Source: Torymus aiolomorphi (taxonomy: Eukaryota; Arthropoda; Insecta; Hymenoptera; Torymidae). From it: DNA of 64,000 nt. A program made the position numbers and the translations under genes. Shown one piece after another: positions 17,630 through 29,505 of this stretch (within the stretch, counting starts at the first letter, position 1; every line of letters begins with the position of its first letter). Where the stretch lies: positions 136,607,894 to 136,671,893 of the forward strand of contig CM070876.1 of assembly GCA_036365515.1 (NCBI GenBank). The letters run 5' to 3'. A model generated the notes under the pieces. It saw only the letters and a program-made list of their open reading frames with translations, made no database searches and had not been told where the DNA came from.

Positions 17630-17712
17630 ATGCGTCCGCGTAAGCCACATAATTTGTACGTGTGTATGTGTGTGTGTGCGTGTGTGTGTGTGAGTGTGTG
17701 TACAAAAATAAA
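17540..17712. repeat. Right-end CT/GT minisatellite, inverted relative of 1-204
   Basis: CT-rich and GT-rich runs surround a core at about 17627-17670 (GAGATGCGTCCGCGTAAGCC, then AATTTGTACGTGTG). Read on the minus strand, this core matches the left-end unit (GTACAAATT...GCGCAGACGC...CACAC) with several substitutions. I take it as the degraded right terminal repeat of the Polinton. A further C-rich low-complexity tract (17745-17890) follows. Confidence 0.6.
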
Positions 17713-17892
17713 ATATTTTTATAAACATTTTTTCAGTTCTACCCTCACCCACCACCTCCCCTCCCCCTCACCCACCTTCCACCACCCCCTCTCCCACCAC
17801 CCACCACCTCCCCTCACCCACCACCCACTGCCTCCCCATCACCCAACACCCACCGCCTCCCCCTCACCCGCCTTCCACCTCCTCTCTCTCTC

Positions 17893-18181
17893 GTATATGG
17901 TCGGGTATAGCGAGGCATATCATATTACAAGTGGGGTGGGGGGTCGCGCCTCTGTATGGGTCATTAAGTCAAGTGCTATGTAAAAACAGTAGCTAATTAA
18001 CCATGTCAATGGGTGTTTTGTTTACACAACAGTTGCGGTTGAGAACAATAGGCCCATTGACATGGGACAGCTACTGTGCAGCTACTGTTTACATAACACT
18101 TGACTTAATGACCCTTCCCGGGGCGCGAGCCCCCCTCCCCCACTTGTAATATGATATGTCTCGCTATACCTGACCATATAC
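17893..18181. mobile_element. 289-bp foldback MITE
   Basis: The two ends are inverted copies: GTATATGGTCGGGTATAGCG at 17893 and its complement ending at 18181, with about 100-bp arms including CATATCATATTACAAGTGGG and GTCATTAAGTCAAGTG. No coding capacity. A non-autonomous DNA element is the simplest reading. Confidence 0.8.
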
Positions 18182-19793
18182 TACTTGCATGTACATATTA
18201 TATATTACTAATAAAGTCGAAGTATAGAGGCACTATAGCCATGATTATACTAGATTATATCAGGTTATAATCATAATCATAAAGTGTAATAAATAATACA
18301 ATCATGTAGTTATGAACATAGAATGAATACTATAGTTCTTCTAACGCGCCACCTGTAAACATCGTGCGGTGGGACCATAAGAACTATTCCCTCTCCGTCA
18401 ATCCTTATGCCCACTGTAAGGTATTTTACAGATGGCGCACTAAAGCGTGCGATCGCGAATTGACAACACATGCGGCACAGCACGGAACGGAACAGCACGA
18501 AAAATATAGAGAAAGAGCCCAATGTATCCATCTGTTCCTAATATCTATAGATATAGTAACCCATGTTATTGTTTGCATCTATGTCTCACTGCATCTGTAA
18601 TTCAGAGCTAATGTGGAGCTTTGTTAATTAAATTAGAGAACATTTCGCACAAAGTATATCGTAATAATTATAATATTTTTTCACATATTTACTTTTATGA
18701 CATAATTATAATATATCACGTATTTTTGTAAAAGAAAGGTTATGATTAACTCAAAAATATATCTCAAAATTCATTCTTTCACAATAATTCATTCAGACCT
18801 TTATATATTTGTATTATGTATTTTCATTTTTCTTCTACAAATCAACTTTTTTTTACTTTTCATAAGGGTGATTTGCATGATAAAAGTATAATTACTTAGG
18901 CAAAACTGGTCATTGTGAAATAATGATTATTAATGATTCTTTGTAATAATTTTTACATCAATCACCATTTAAAAAAATATCTGTAAAGTATATCTATATA
19001 TTTAATTAAGAAATTATGTTCTATATATCAAAGCAATATAAATTAATATTCTCAACTCAATTGTCACATATTTGTTTCTTGATTTCATTAACTAGATACT
19101 TGTCCAAACAAATATTTACTTACCATACAAATGACTGTTAAAAGCAAATCTATGGAACTTTTGATTCTGCTATAATACGTATATTATCCTAGGTCTTCTT
19201 CTATAAGTTACTAGAAAAAATAAATATTGTTTTGCTCTGTATCCAATTTTTTTTTAATTGACTCTTATATAAACTTGTTAAAGCTTCTTTAATTTTCATA
19301 AAAATGTTGAATGTTCACTTTCTTATCACAAAAAAAACATTGAGATTTTTAAAATATAGATTCTTTCTAATTAAATCGGATTTCATTCAAATGTTTAAAC
19401 TACAATTTATGTATTATATTAATAAGTAAGCAATACGTAAGTAATACATAAATAATAATATATAAGTAATAATATGAGTAATATAAATAAATAATTATGA
19501 GGATTTCAAATTAATTTTAATAATAGATGCATAAAATTTTAAATAATTCACTATGATGTCATTTTTGCAAATGAAGAAATAAATACAAACATTACGTTTT
19601 TTTCTGAAAACATCCATTTGAATCGAGATTTAAATTCTTGATTCAAATCATTGCAGCCATGCTTACTTCTAATTCTAGAAAAGAACTTAAGAATTGTCAA
19701 ATACACCAAGGCGGAAATAAATTATGCACACAATCGTTAATACCTTTATATAATTTTTATTTGCAGTTATTTGCTATTATTTACACTATATAA
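18182..19793. other. AT-rich stretch without recognised genes
   Basis: This is strongly AT-rich host-like DNA with scattered short direct repeats. Open frames here (for example at 18310-18600) are short and look accidental. I see no gene, RNA or mobile element that I can support. Confidence 0.5.
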
Positions 19794-20356
19794 CCCTGTT
19801 GAAAACATCCGTCTGGATTTCCACATGGAAAATCCATGTGGAAATCCACATGGATATCCACGTATTGGACATGTATTTGTCCGTGGATGTCCAGGTGGAT
19901 ATCCACGTGGAAATCCACCATAATATCCACGTGGATTTTAGGTGAACAATGCACGTGGAAATCTAGGTTGGTTTATATATGTCCCTGTTGAAAATATCCA
20001 TCTGGATATCCACGTGGATATCCAGGTGGATCGACATGGATTCCACGTGGATTGAAATAGATATCCGCCTGGATCATCCATGTGGATATCCATGATGAAA
20101 ATCCATGTGGATTATTTCAAATCCAGGTGGATTCTGAGAAGCATACCCGATTTGAAAAATCCACATGGATTTCAATAAATCCACATAGATTTCAATAAAT
20201 CTACATGGATTTTAATAAATCTACATGGATTTTAATAAATCTACATGGATTTTAATAAATCCACATGGATCCCAAAAAATCCACATAAATCCCATAAAAT
20301 CCACATGGATTCCATCCATGTGCCAACAAATCCACGTTCCGGTTACTGACCCTTCA

Positions 20357-21442
20357 TTACCCATTGCACTTCTGACGCAATTCTGCTGCACGCAATCGCA
20401 ATTTTAGAGAAATTACAGCAGACCGTGCGTGGTCTGCTTCCGAATTTTACTATATTTCTGCTGGCAGGCCATTGCATCAGTCACTTTGAAGTAGAATTGC
20501 ATTAGACTTGCGGTAGTTAAAGTGCACTCAAGTAGGGCCCACGTATCGCACGTGCGAGTGCAGCAGCATTGTAGCAGAATTGCAAAGGCAGAGTTGCAGC
20601 AGAATTGCGCCAGACTTTCGGCAGCTAAAGTGCAATAATAGGGCCCACATACTGCACGTGCGCGTGCATCAGAATTGCAGAAGGATTGCAAAGGCAGACA
20701 CTTTGCAGCAGAATTGTGTGACACTTGCGGCAGCTAAAGTGCAATCATAGGACTCACGTATTGCATGTGTGCCTAGCAGTATTGCAGCAGAATTGCAAAG
20801 GCAGACTTGTAGCAGGCATCTTGCAACAGAATTGCGTCAGACTTGCGGTAGCTGAACTTGTTATCGGCGGCTCTCGATCAGCAAGCTTCGGCTATTTATC
20901 CGCTATGCGGCGCTCCGGTAGTGCTTTCTGTAGATACACTGGATGGCCGAGAGTATATAAACCATGTTAATCAACCCTTCAAAGGACCTTTTACAAAGAG
21001 TCCGAATTACAAGGCTTGCCTTATTTTTGATATCCCCTTTGCAATTGAAACTCAAAGTTTTATGCCACATCTGCATGAAATAAATTAATTTTGTTTTAAG
21101 AATTGATTTTAAAACTAAAAGCAGGTTATAATTGTGAAGGCACGCTCTTATTGCTCAAGGCATTGCCAAGGCCCTATGATTGCCCTTTAGCAGCCCCAAG
21201 TCTGGTGCAATTCTGCTGCAATATACTTGCTGCCAAGTCTGCCTTTGCAATTCTTCTGCAATTCCGCTGCACGCGCACGTGCAGTATGTGGGCCATATGA
21301 TTACACTTTAGTTGCCGCAAGTCTGACGCCATTCTGCTGGAATGGGCTTGCTGCAATCACCTACCAACAGAAATATAGTAAAAGTCGGAAGCAGACAGCT
21401 CACGCTCTGCGTAATCGCAATTGCGCAAGATTGTGCTACCAA
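20357..21442. repeat. Inverted arrays of GCAGCAGAATTGC words around a core
   Basis: Left arm 20380-20860 has about three tandem units of roughly 110 bp with GCAGCAGAATTGC, TGCGGCAGCTAAAGTGCAA, TAGGGCCCAC and GCACGTGCG. Right arm 21125-21442 carries the same words on the opposite strand. The outer parts match too (GTCTGCTTCCGA...TTTTACTATATTTCTG). Between the arms is the unique core at 20870-21090. Confidence 0.8.
20953..21083 (+). promoter_or_regulatory. TATA-led core with 39-codon frame, shared with 53619-53822
   Basis: GTATATAAA at 20953 is followed by a 39-codon frame from the ATG at 20964 to TAA at 21081-21083. The stretch to TTTTGATATC (21025-21034) is collinear with 53619-53701. The shared parts include TTACA, AGAGTC, ACAAGG-TT-CCTT and TTTTGATATC. 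The frames agree in LQRV, TR and LIS. The ATG is very close to the TATA box, so the conserved unit may be a promoter with its initial transcript rather than a start codon. Confidence 0.5.
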
Positions 21443-23125
21443 GATACTTCCACTTATTTTTAACATATAACATGTGAGCTAATAATATAAGAATTTACTT
21501 ATCCGTACTGAAAAATCGCACGTGAGAACTTACGTCAAAATCTCACTTCACCAAAGTCTTCTAAGTTTTTATGGATTTCAGAAAAAAAGTATTCTGAATA
21601 ACTTGTTGAAATAAGTTTTAAGACTCTTCTATTGAAAAATTCTCTAACAAAAATATATTATTATTACAAATTAAGGATATAACTGTAATTAAATAGTAAA
21701 GACATGTGACATACCTGTAACATTGGAATAAGATAATGAGCTCATTTATGATATTCTAATTAATGTGGAGAAAGAAAAAACGATGGTCAACGAGTTTCGT
21801 GCTCGCGCTACTCGATGCCTACCCGCGATAGCAAAATCACACGAAGCCGATGCCGAGCGCGCCGACGTGTACTCGATATTAGCAACTATCAAGAACAGTC
21901 ATGATGGCGATGGCGACAGCGCGAGGAGGCGAAGTCAAGGTGATGATGTCTCTATTGACAGAACTCAGCTGAAATTTAACGCCAAGCCTCATATAACAAA
22001 ATAAAGTCCAAAGTATCTTACAAAATCTGAGTCCTGACTAGTCTTGGCGAATTCACATATAGAGGAGACCGGGGCTAGTTGGCATACGGGGCAGGTTGGA
22101 AAAATGCTAAAATCTCGTGATTCAAATAACAAAGGCCAAAGGCTTAATGTTAGTAATGTAAAATGAAATCAGGAATATTTGTTTTTTATTTTTAGTCAGA
22201 AAGTATCATGCGTTTTGGAAATACGCAAGTTTTAATAGTATATTACGCAACTAGGGAGGTGAAGAGTTGGCCAGTCCAGAGCACGTGTAAATTGCCACTT
22301 GAACCGAAGGCGTGGGTAGCAAACGTGTGCTCTGGGGTGGTCCTCTTTATCCCCGCGTTGCGTGTATGATTTTTCACCATACCCGGACCGAAAATACCAC
22401 ATTCGCGTTTTTGAGCCGGGAGCGAAAGTAGTACTTGCGGCCAGGGTATTATGAAAAACTTTTTAAGATGTTGGTGAAAATTTTACAATTTGAAAAATGT
22501 CGTATAATTCTTTGAAACACTTGGTATGTTTTTTATCTTTCAATTTTTAATATTATTAGGAGAATTTTTAAATCAGTGTTCGCTTGGGACATGTTGGCTG
22601 ACCTCTTGAGAACAGGCAGATTGTTATCTAATCATTTTACTATTTTAATACCTAATTCACAACATTATTTTTATATATAAAAGTTCTTGAATGTTGATAC
22701 ATAAAAATCTAAGGAAGTCTAATAAAACCTCCATTTATACATTTTGGGTAATTTATAGTTTTTAGCTGATTATAGCTTATTTTCTATTCAATGTCACATT
22801 CCTCATATGTGATTCTTTTATATAATACAATAATATCGTTATTTACTCAATGATTTATTATCAGTGAACTTACCACAGGCACGAGGCCAACTTACTCCGC
22901 CTATGGGGCAGGTTGACCAAAAATCGTGCAATTAGAAACTTGTTTCTACCGTTTTTGTGATCAATTTACAAATTTGAATGAAGGGTAATGAAGGGTCAGT
23001 AACCAGTTCGTGGATTTGTTGGCACATCGATGGAATCCATGTTGATTTTATGGGATATATGTGGATTTTTTGGGATTCATGTAGATTTATTAAAATCCAT
23101 GTAGATTTATTGAAATATACCCTAG

Positions 23126-23846
23126 TGGAAATATCATTTGTTCAAAACTGTTCAAAACTGTTTAAAATTATTCAAAAGTACGTATTTTTGGACTTTTAAA
23201 ACAGTTTTGAACAGTTTTGAATAGATTTAAACAGTTTTAAACCGTTTTAAACAGTTTTGAACAGTTTTAAACAGTTTTTAACTTTTATATGAAAATAGTA
23301 TTAATCAACAAGAATTTGTTTAGAACAGTTTAAAACATTTTTGAACAGTTATGAACGATTTTAAACAGTTTTGAACGGTTTTAAACAGATTTAAACAGTT
23401 TTGAACAGTTTCAAATGGTTTTTAACAGTTTTAAATGGTTTTAAACAGTTTTGAACAATTGAAATTCTTAATTATTAATACTATTAATACTATTTTAAAA
23501 CAAAATTTCAAAACTATTTAAAACTATTCAAAATTGTTCAAAACCGTCTAAAATTGTTTAAAACCTTTCATAACTGTTCAAAACTGTTATAAACGGTTCC
23601 AAACAAATTCTTATTGATTAATACTATTTTCACACAAAAGTTCCAAACTTTTCTAAACTGTTTAAGACTGTCCAAAAAATTTTGAAAACTGTTCTACACT
23701 GTTTAAATCTGTTTGAAACTGTTCAAAACTGTTTTAAATGTCCAAAAATACGTACTTTTGAACAGGTTTAAACAGACTTGAACAGTTATGAATAGTTTTA
23801 AACAGTTTTAAATAGTTTTGAACAAATAATTTTTCCACTAGGGCTA
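23126..23846. mobile_element. CCCTAG-type foldback MITE inserted in the 4.2-kb element
   Basis: It starts CCCTAGTGGAAATATCATTT and ends in the complement (TTTTTCCACTAGGG). Nearly all the interior consists of variants of TTGAACAGTTTTAAAC on one strand and then the other. AAAAGTACGTATTTTTGG near both ends is mirrored. It has no coding capacity. A related copy is at 51932-53465. Confidence 0.8.
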
Positions 23847-24003
23847 TGTGGATTTCCATGTGGATATCCAGGTGGATATCCAGGTGGATATCCACCTGGA
23901 AATCCACGTAGAAATACATGTTCAATACGTGGATATCCATGTGGATTTCCACGTGGATTTTCTACGTGGAAATCTAGATGGATATTTTCAACAGGGAAGC
24001 GCA

Positions 24004-24670
24004 TGATTTGGGATGCTAGTAACACTTAATAATAGTTATAACGACAATTTTATGATAATAATTGATAATTAACTCCGACAAATACTATTAACATAAAATT
24101 TTTACTTAAAATTAATAACAGTCCATAACAATAATTATGAGTAGTTATAAAAGTAAAACTTTCTAGAGAGTATTAATAAATTCAAATAATTAATAATAAC
24201 TATTAATAACAATAAATAAGAGTTAAAATTGATTATTTACAATAAGTAACACTTGATAACAGTTATAACCAGTTATTGGTTTTTTTGTATCATAAAACCA
24301 TTTCTCACATGGTATCATCCTAAAAAGCAAATAAACGCAAATAAGTACTTATAACTATTAATAGGAATTCATAACACTTTCTAGCTGTCATTAGCGTCCC
24401 AAATCGTCTTGTTATTATTTATTATTAGCATTTATTGACTTTTATTGACAGTTTTACGCAAAAATTATTTCTGCCTGGGCAAGTATAAACAAGTTCAAAA
24501 ATACTTGACCAAAAGTACTCGAATACTTTTCTCAAGTACAAAAGTACTTAACCAAATGTACTTTTGGTTAAGTATTTTTTAAGTACAGAAATACTTAAAA
24601 AAAAGGACTTTGGTACCTCGACACTCAAATACTCTTTTTAAGTATAAACACTTCAAGGTATTTAACCCTT
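24004..24670. repeat. Short inverted repeat block with GTTATAAC and AAGTACTTTT words
   Basis: ATTTGGGATGCTAGTAACAC at 24006 is mirrored by TCATTAGCGTCCCAAATC near 24412, with GTTATAAC/AATAATAACT words between. Immediately right, 24475-24665 carries repeated AAGTACTTTT/AAAAGTACTT words after a GCCTGGG motif that also ends a block at 54290. These look like decayed relatives of the neighbouring foldback elements. Confidence 0.45.
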
Positions 24671-25099
24671 TGCGGCATAGTGACTAATATATTAGCCATC
24701 TATCCGGAACTGGTTTTTTTAACTCTTCGCGCAACAAATACGGTTTTTATAATTTTTTTGTTTGTACTTCAACAAGAGTCTCAGTAGTATTTGAAGTGCT
24801 GTGATTTTTCTTTATTGTTAATTAATTTTGTTATTTTTAAATTCTGAGTACGATTTCGAAACCAGTGGGCAACGACACCTAAAAGCCCTATATATTTTTT
24901 ATATAATACTGCTAAATAGAAATATGTATGCATCAAAGGGTTTAGATTTTTGTATTTAAGTACTTTCTTTACCATTAATTAACCATCTCTATCGAAATCT
25001 ATCTTTAGTTTATTATTATTTCCAAAATGAACCAATTCGTTAATCAATGTTGAATTTAAGCTGATTGGTCTATATTAAATAAATAAATTGAATAATTCA

Positions 25100-27245
25100 A
25101 TCATATTTCATTTTTTCAACAGTTATCAAAAACAATTGATGAACCTTCAGCAAAACAAGTGAAGAGAAATAAATTAAAATGTGTTCGATCTAATACATTT
25201 ATGCGTAAAACGACTGGTGTTCCAAAATCTATTGATACACGCGACGATGCGATAAAAATGTATGAAGATTTCCAATTTTACGTACAAATTGATGATATCA
25301 TTTGCGCTAAATGCCGTACTCAACTAAGATATCAGAAGTTTCTCTTTAATAAATCACAAAAAACTCAATGAACCCTGTTCGTCATCTAATGCCCAATTAA
25401 ATAATATACAACGACAAGGAATGCAATCTGAAGAAATGGTTGTAAATGAACAAGTCAGTGCTCCTTCATTAGTACAACACAGTGATAGTTCGGAGCCGAC
25501 GGATAGCCAGCTGTCTACTCCTGATGTACCGGCACAATCTTCTAATGAAGAATATGTTGAACCTACCAAAATTGAAGTTGAAATGGTTGAATTGTCTTTT
25601 GATAGGGTATGCATCAGTCGTATGTATTGTTTCCTATGTAAATCACAAATTGATATTCAGGATGTTCCATTTGAAGCGAGAATGTAACTTTTTGTTGCTA
25701 GAAGAATTTTTATTCCTAGAAGAAATAGGTGTAGTCGTAAACATTTAATTAAAAATCGATTCTATAACGAGGAAGTACAGAACATAATTCCGTTTGCAAA
25801 TGAATCTTCAATTGAAGTAACGGAAGTATCAAAGCTTTTGGACCAGTTATCATATGAATCAACTACTAGTCTCCGTAGATAAATCGCCGATTGCGGAATT
25901 TCAGAAGAACGCGTGAATGCACGCAAGCATTAATAACGTTTTTATTTAAACTAAGAACTGGCAATTCGAATCATTGTATCGCTGCAATCTTACATCTACA
26001 AGATGAACAAGTTGCTAGATCCATTAAATCTGTCTTAAAATCGTTTGAAGTTGATGTGTTACCTAAATAATTTGGAATCGATGCATACTCTCGAGATTTT
26101 TTTATGAGTCCAACTGTTACGATTGATTTAGAGAATCACTTAGGTTTGGTTTGCGACGCATCATATGTCCGCCACCAGAAAAGTAGTAATAACGCTTACC
26201 AGCGCAAGTCATATTCAGACCAGAAAAAGACACCGTTGTGTAAACCATTCACGATTTGCACGACTGATGGTTATGTGGTCGATGTGGCTGAGCCATTCAC
26301 TGCTAACAAGAACGATGCTCAGATTTTAGAGCATCTGATGTTCGATCCTAATGAACTTGTTAAGATTCTGCGAGAAGGAGATACTTTCATACTAGACAGA
26401 GGATTTTGAGATGTAAGAAGTCTTTTAGAAGAAAAAGGCTAGAAAGTTTTAATGCCAGCTCTGAAAAGTTTATATATATTACATATGAATAAGTATAAAT
26501 TTTTCAGATAAAAACCATTTAAAAACGTATTAGTTTTAGGTAAGCGTAATCAATTGACAACAACAGACTCTAATCAATCACTTTGGTAACAAAAATTCGT
26601 TGGGTCGTTGAAGTTTGTCCACGGTATCATCGGGCAAAAATTCAAGCTACTCCATCATCAGTTGCATAATAATCTTTTGAAAAATGCAGGATTATACTGC
26701 AAAATTGCATATCTTTTACACAATTTTTTTGGTAAAAGACTTAATTCAGATCCTGACAGACTCTATCAAATCATTGACAGAATACGTTAGTTCAGGAGAT
26801 TGAAGATAACAACTGGAATAGGAAAACTGCACCCTTCCTGAGATGACTACAGAAGATTTGAAAATATTTTTTACTGGGTCGTATCAGTTATCACAAGCAG
26901 TTCCGTATCTATCGGAAATGCTAAAAGAGGATAATACACTTCGTTTAAGTCACGCAAAAGAACAACATGATATAATCAGGTTCGAAGTCCGTTCACACCA
27001 TGTCAACATCAAACTTCACAAATCATATTTACAATATCAACCTGATAGTGTGGGGCTCAACGGTATCAGACGTCATTGCTGTAACTGCGCTAATGGTAAC
27101 AGAACTATAGGATGCTGCTCGCATATAGCCGCCATAGTTTTTTATCTGTCTCATGCAAGATATTTATGCTGAGATACTTACAACATTTTGACTTTGAAGA
27201 AGTAACGCCAGTTATCGAGGAAGATAGTAACGAGGAGGATTAAAG
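25100..27245 (+). pseudogene. Decayed DDE transposase with SWIM zinc finger (ISL2EU/Harbinger-like)
   Basis: Broken protein fragments lie in order on the plus strand. At 25159-25371 a fragment carries ICAKCRTQLRYQKF. At 25421-25687 is an acidic linker and a short cysteine segment. At 26104-26409 is a DDE core fragment (VCDASYVRHQKSSNN, YSDQKKTPLCKPF, CTTDGYVVDV, LDRGF). At 26608-26790 is the helical end of the catalytic region. At 26843-27172 is a C-terminal domain with CNCANGNRTIGCCSHIAAI, a SWIM zinc finger. This domain set is the one I associate with ISL2EU-type PIF/Harbinger relatives. The frames change between fragments and there are internal stops (TGA at 26407, TAG shortly after), so it is dead. 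No terminal repeats are identified with confidence. Confidence 0.7.
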
Positions 27246-27504
27246 AGACAATCCAGGAATCATTGTATATAATTTATATGAAGATGTATATATTTTATAA
27301 GGCACACGATTTCTGTAAAATATATGTAGTAATGAACAATTTTTTATTATATTTACATTTACATTTACCGATCATATGCAAAAAACTTAGATAATCTAAC
27401 CAAAAATCAAGAAAATGACAAATAATACGCACTTTTATACAAAAAGTAGGGTGTTTTCGTTGAGTTCTGACTGATTTCGTACTCAAAAACATATCAGCCG
27501 TATC

Positions 27505-27740
27505 GGAATGTAGTCCAGGCATTATAGACAACTGATGACAGGAATTCCCAATAGAGTAAAAAGAATATGTGCGTATAGGAAATTACATTTAAAAATGAGT
27601 TTCTTTTTCATTAAATTTGATCCTAAGTAGCGAACATAACCAAAAAAATTGGCAAAGTGTCCAAAAACGGTTTTTCGTAAATAACTAAAAAACTATAGCT
27701 CCTACCGAAGAAAGTTAAATGAGAAAATTGTAGGTATTAA
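27505..27740. repeat. Outer left terminal inverted repeat of a large DNA element
   Basis: This segment (CAGGAATTCCCAATAGAGTA, AATGAGTTTCTTTTTCATTA, CAAAGTGTCCAAAAACGG, AGCTCCTACCGAAGAAAG) matches the complement of about 46005-46242. Read across the TTAA-flanked interval beside it, it continues at 38537. Together they form the left terminal repeat of an element whose right repeat is at 43146-46242. Confidence 0.75.
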
Positions 27741-28087
27741 GGCCATGTGATACTCAAGTGAAAATCCCTACGTTACCGATATGTAGGTAACATATAATAT
27801 ATTAAACAATAATTTAATTAACAATAATTTTTATGACAAAAACGCTTAATTAGGTCTTCGGAAATTCTTTGAAGATGATTATATTCAATTTTCAGAACAG
27901 AAATGATGATTGTCATCGAGATATTTGTATTTTAGTCACATTTTTTATCTAAAAAAAGGATTTTAGCTCGAATATACACCGGATTTGCCTGAAATTTTAT
28001 ACACATGCTCGCCATAACATTTGCGAGTGCCTAATTACGCGCTTTTTTGAAAATCAACAAAAAGTATAATTTTATTATTTTCCACAT

Positions 28088-29505
<1,418 letters not shown>

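Larger units (their letters stand above)
19794..23996. mobile_element. 4.2-kb inverted-repeat element with CCACATGGAT-type arms
   Basis: CCCTGTTGAAAA at 19794 (and again at 19983) is mirrored by TTTTCAACAGGG ending at 23996. The left arm (19794-20365) and the right arm (22978-23125 plus 23847-23996) are full of variants of CCACATGGAT/ATCCACGTGG and carry matching blocks such as GGTTACTGACCCTTCATTAC. The right arm is split by a second element (23126-23846). The interior holds another inverted-repeat block (20357-21442) and a TATA-led core at 20953. The 21443-22975 part is AT-rich and includes a GC-richer 79-codon frame at 21765-22004 that I do not recognise, plus two GGGGCAGGTTG motifs at 22088 and 22904. 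No transposase is seen, so the element looks non-autonomous. Confidence 0.7.

Noticed and set aside
17411..17755. Minus-strand TH-repeat frames
   Set aside because: They are translations of CA/GT and GA microsatellite; only the last 26 codons look protein-like and are treated as a weak finding.
23110..23840. TTGAACAG arrays considered as a centromeric satellite
   Set aside because: Defined mirrored ends (CCCTAG...CTAGGG) and a second bounded copy at 51932 show a discrete mobile element instead.
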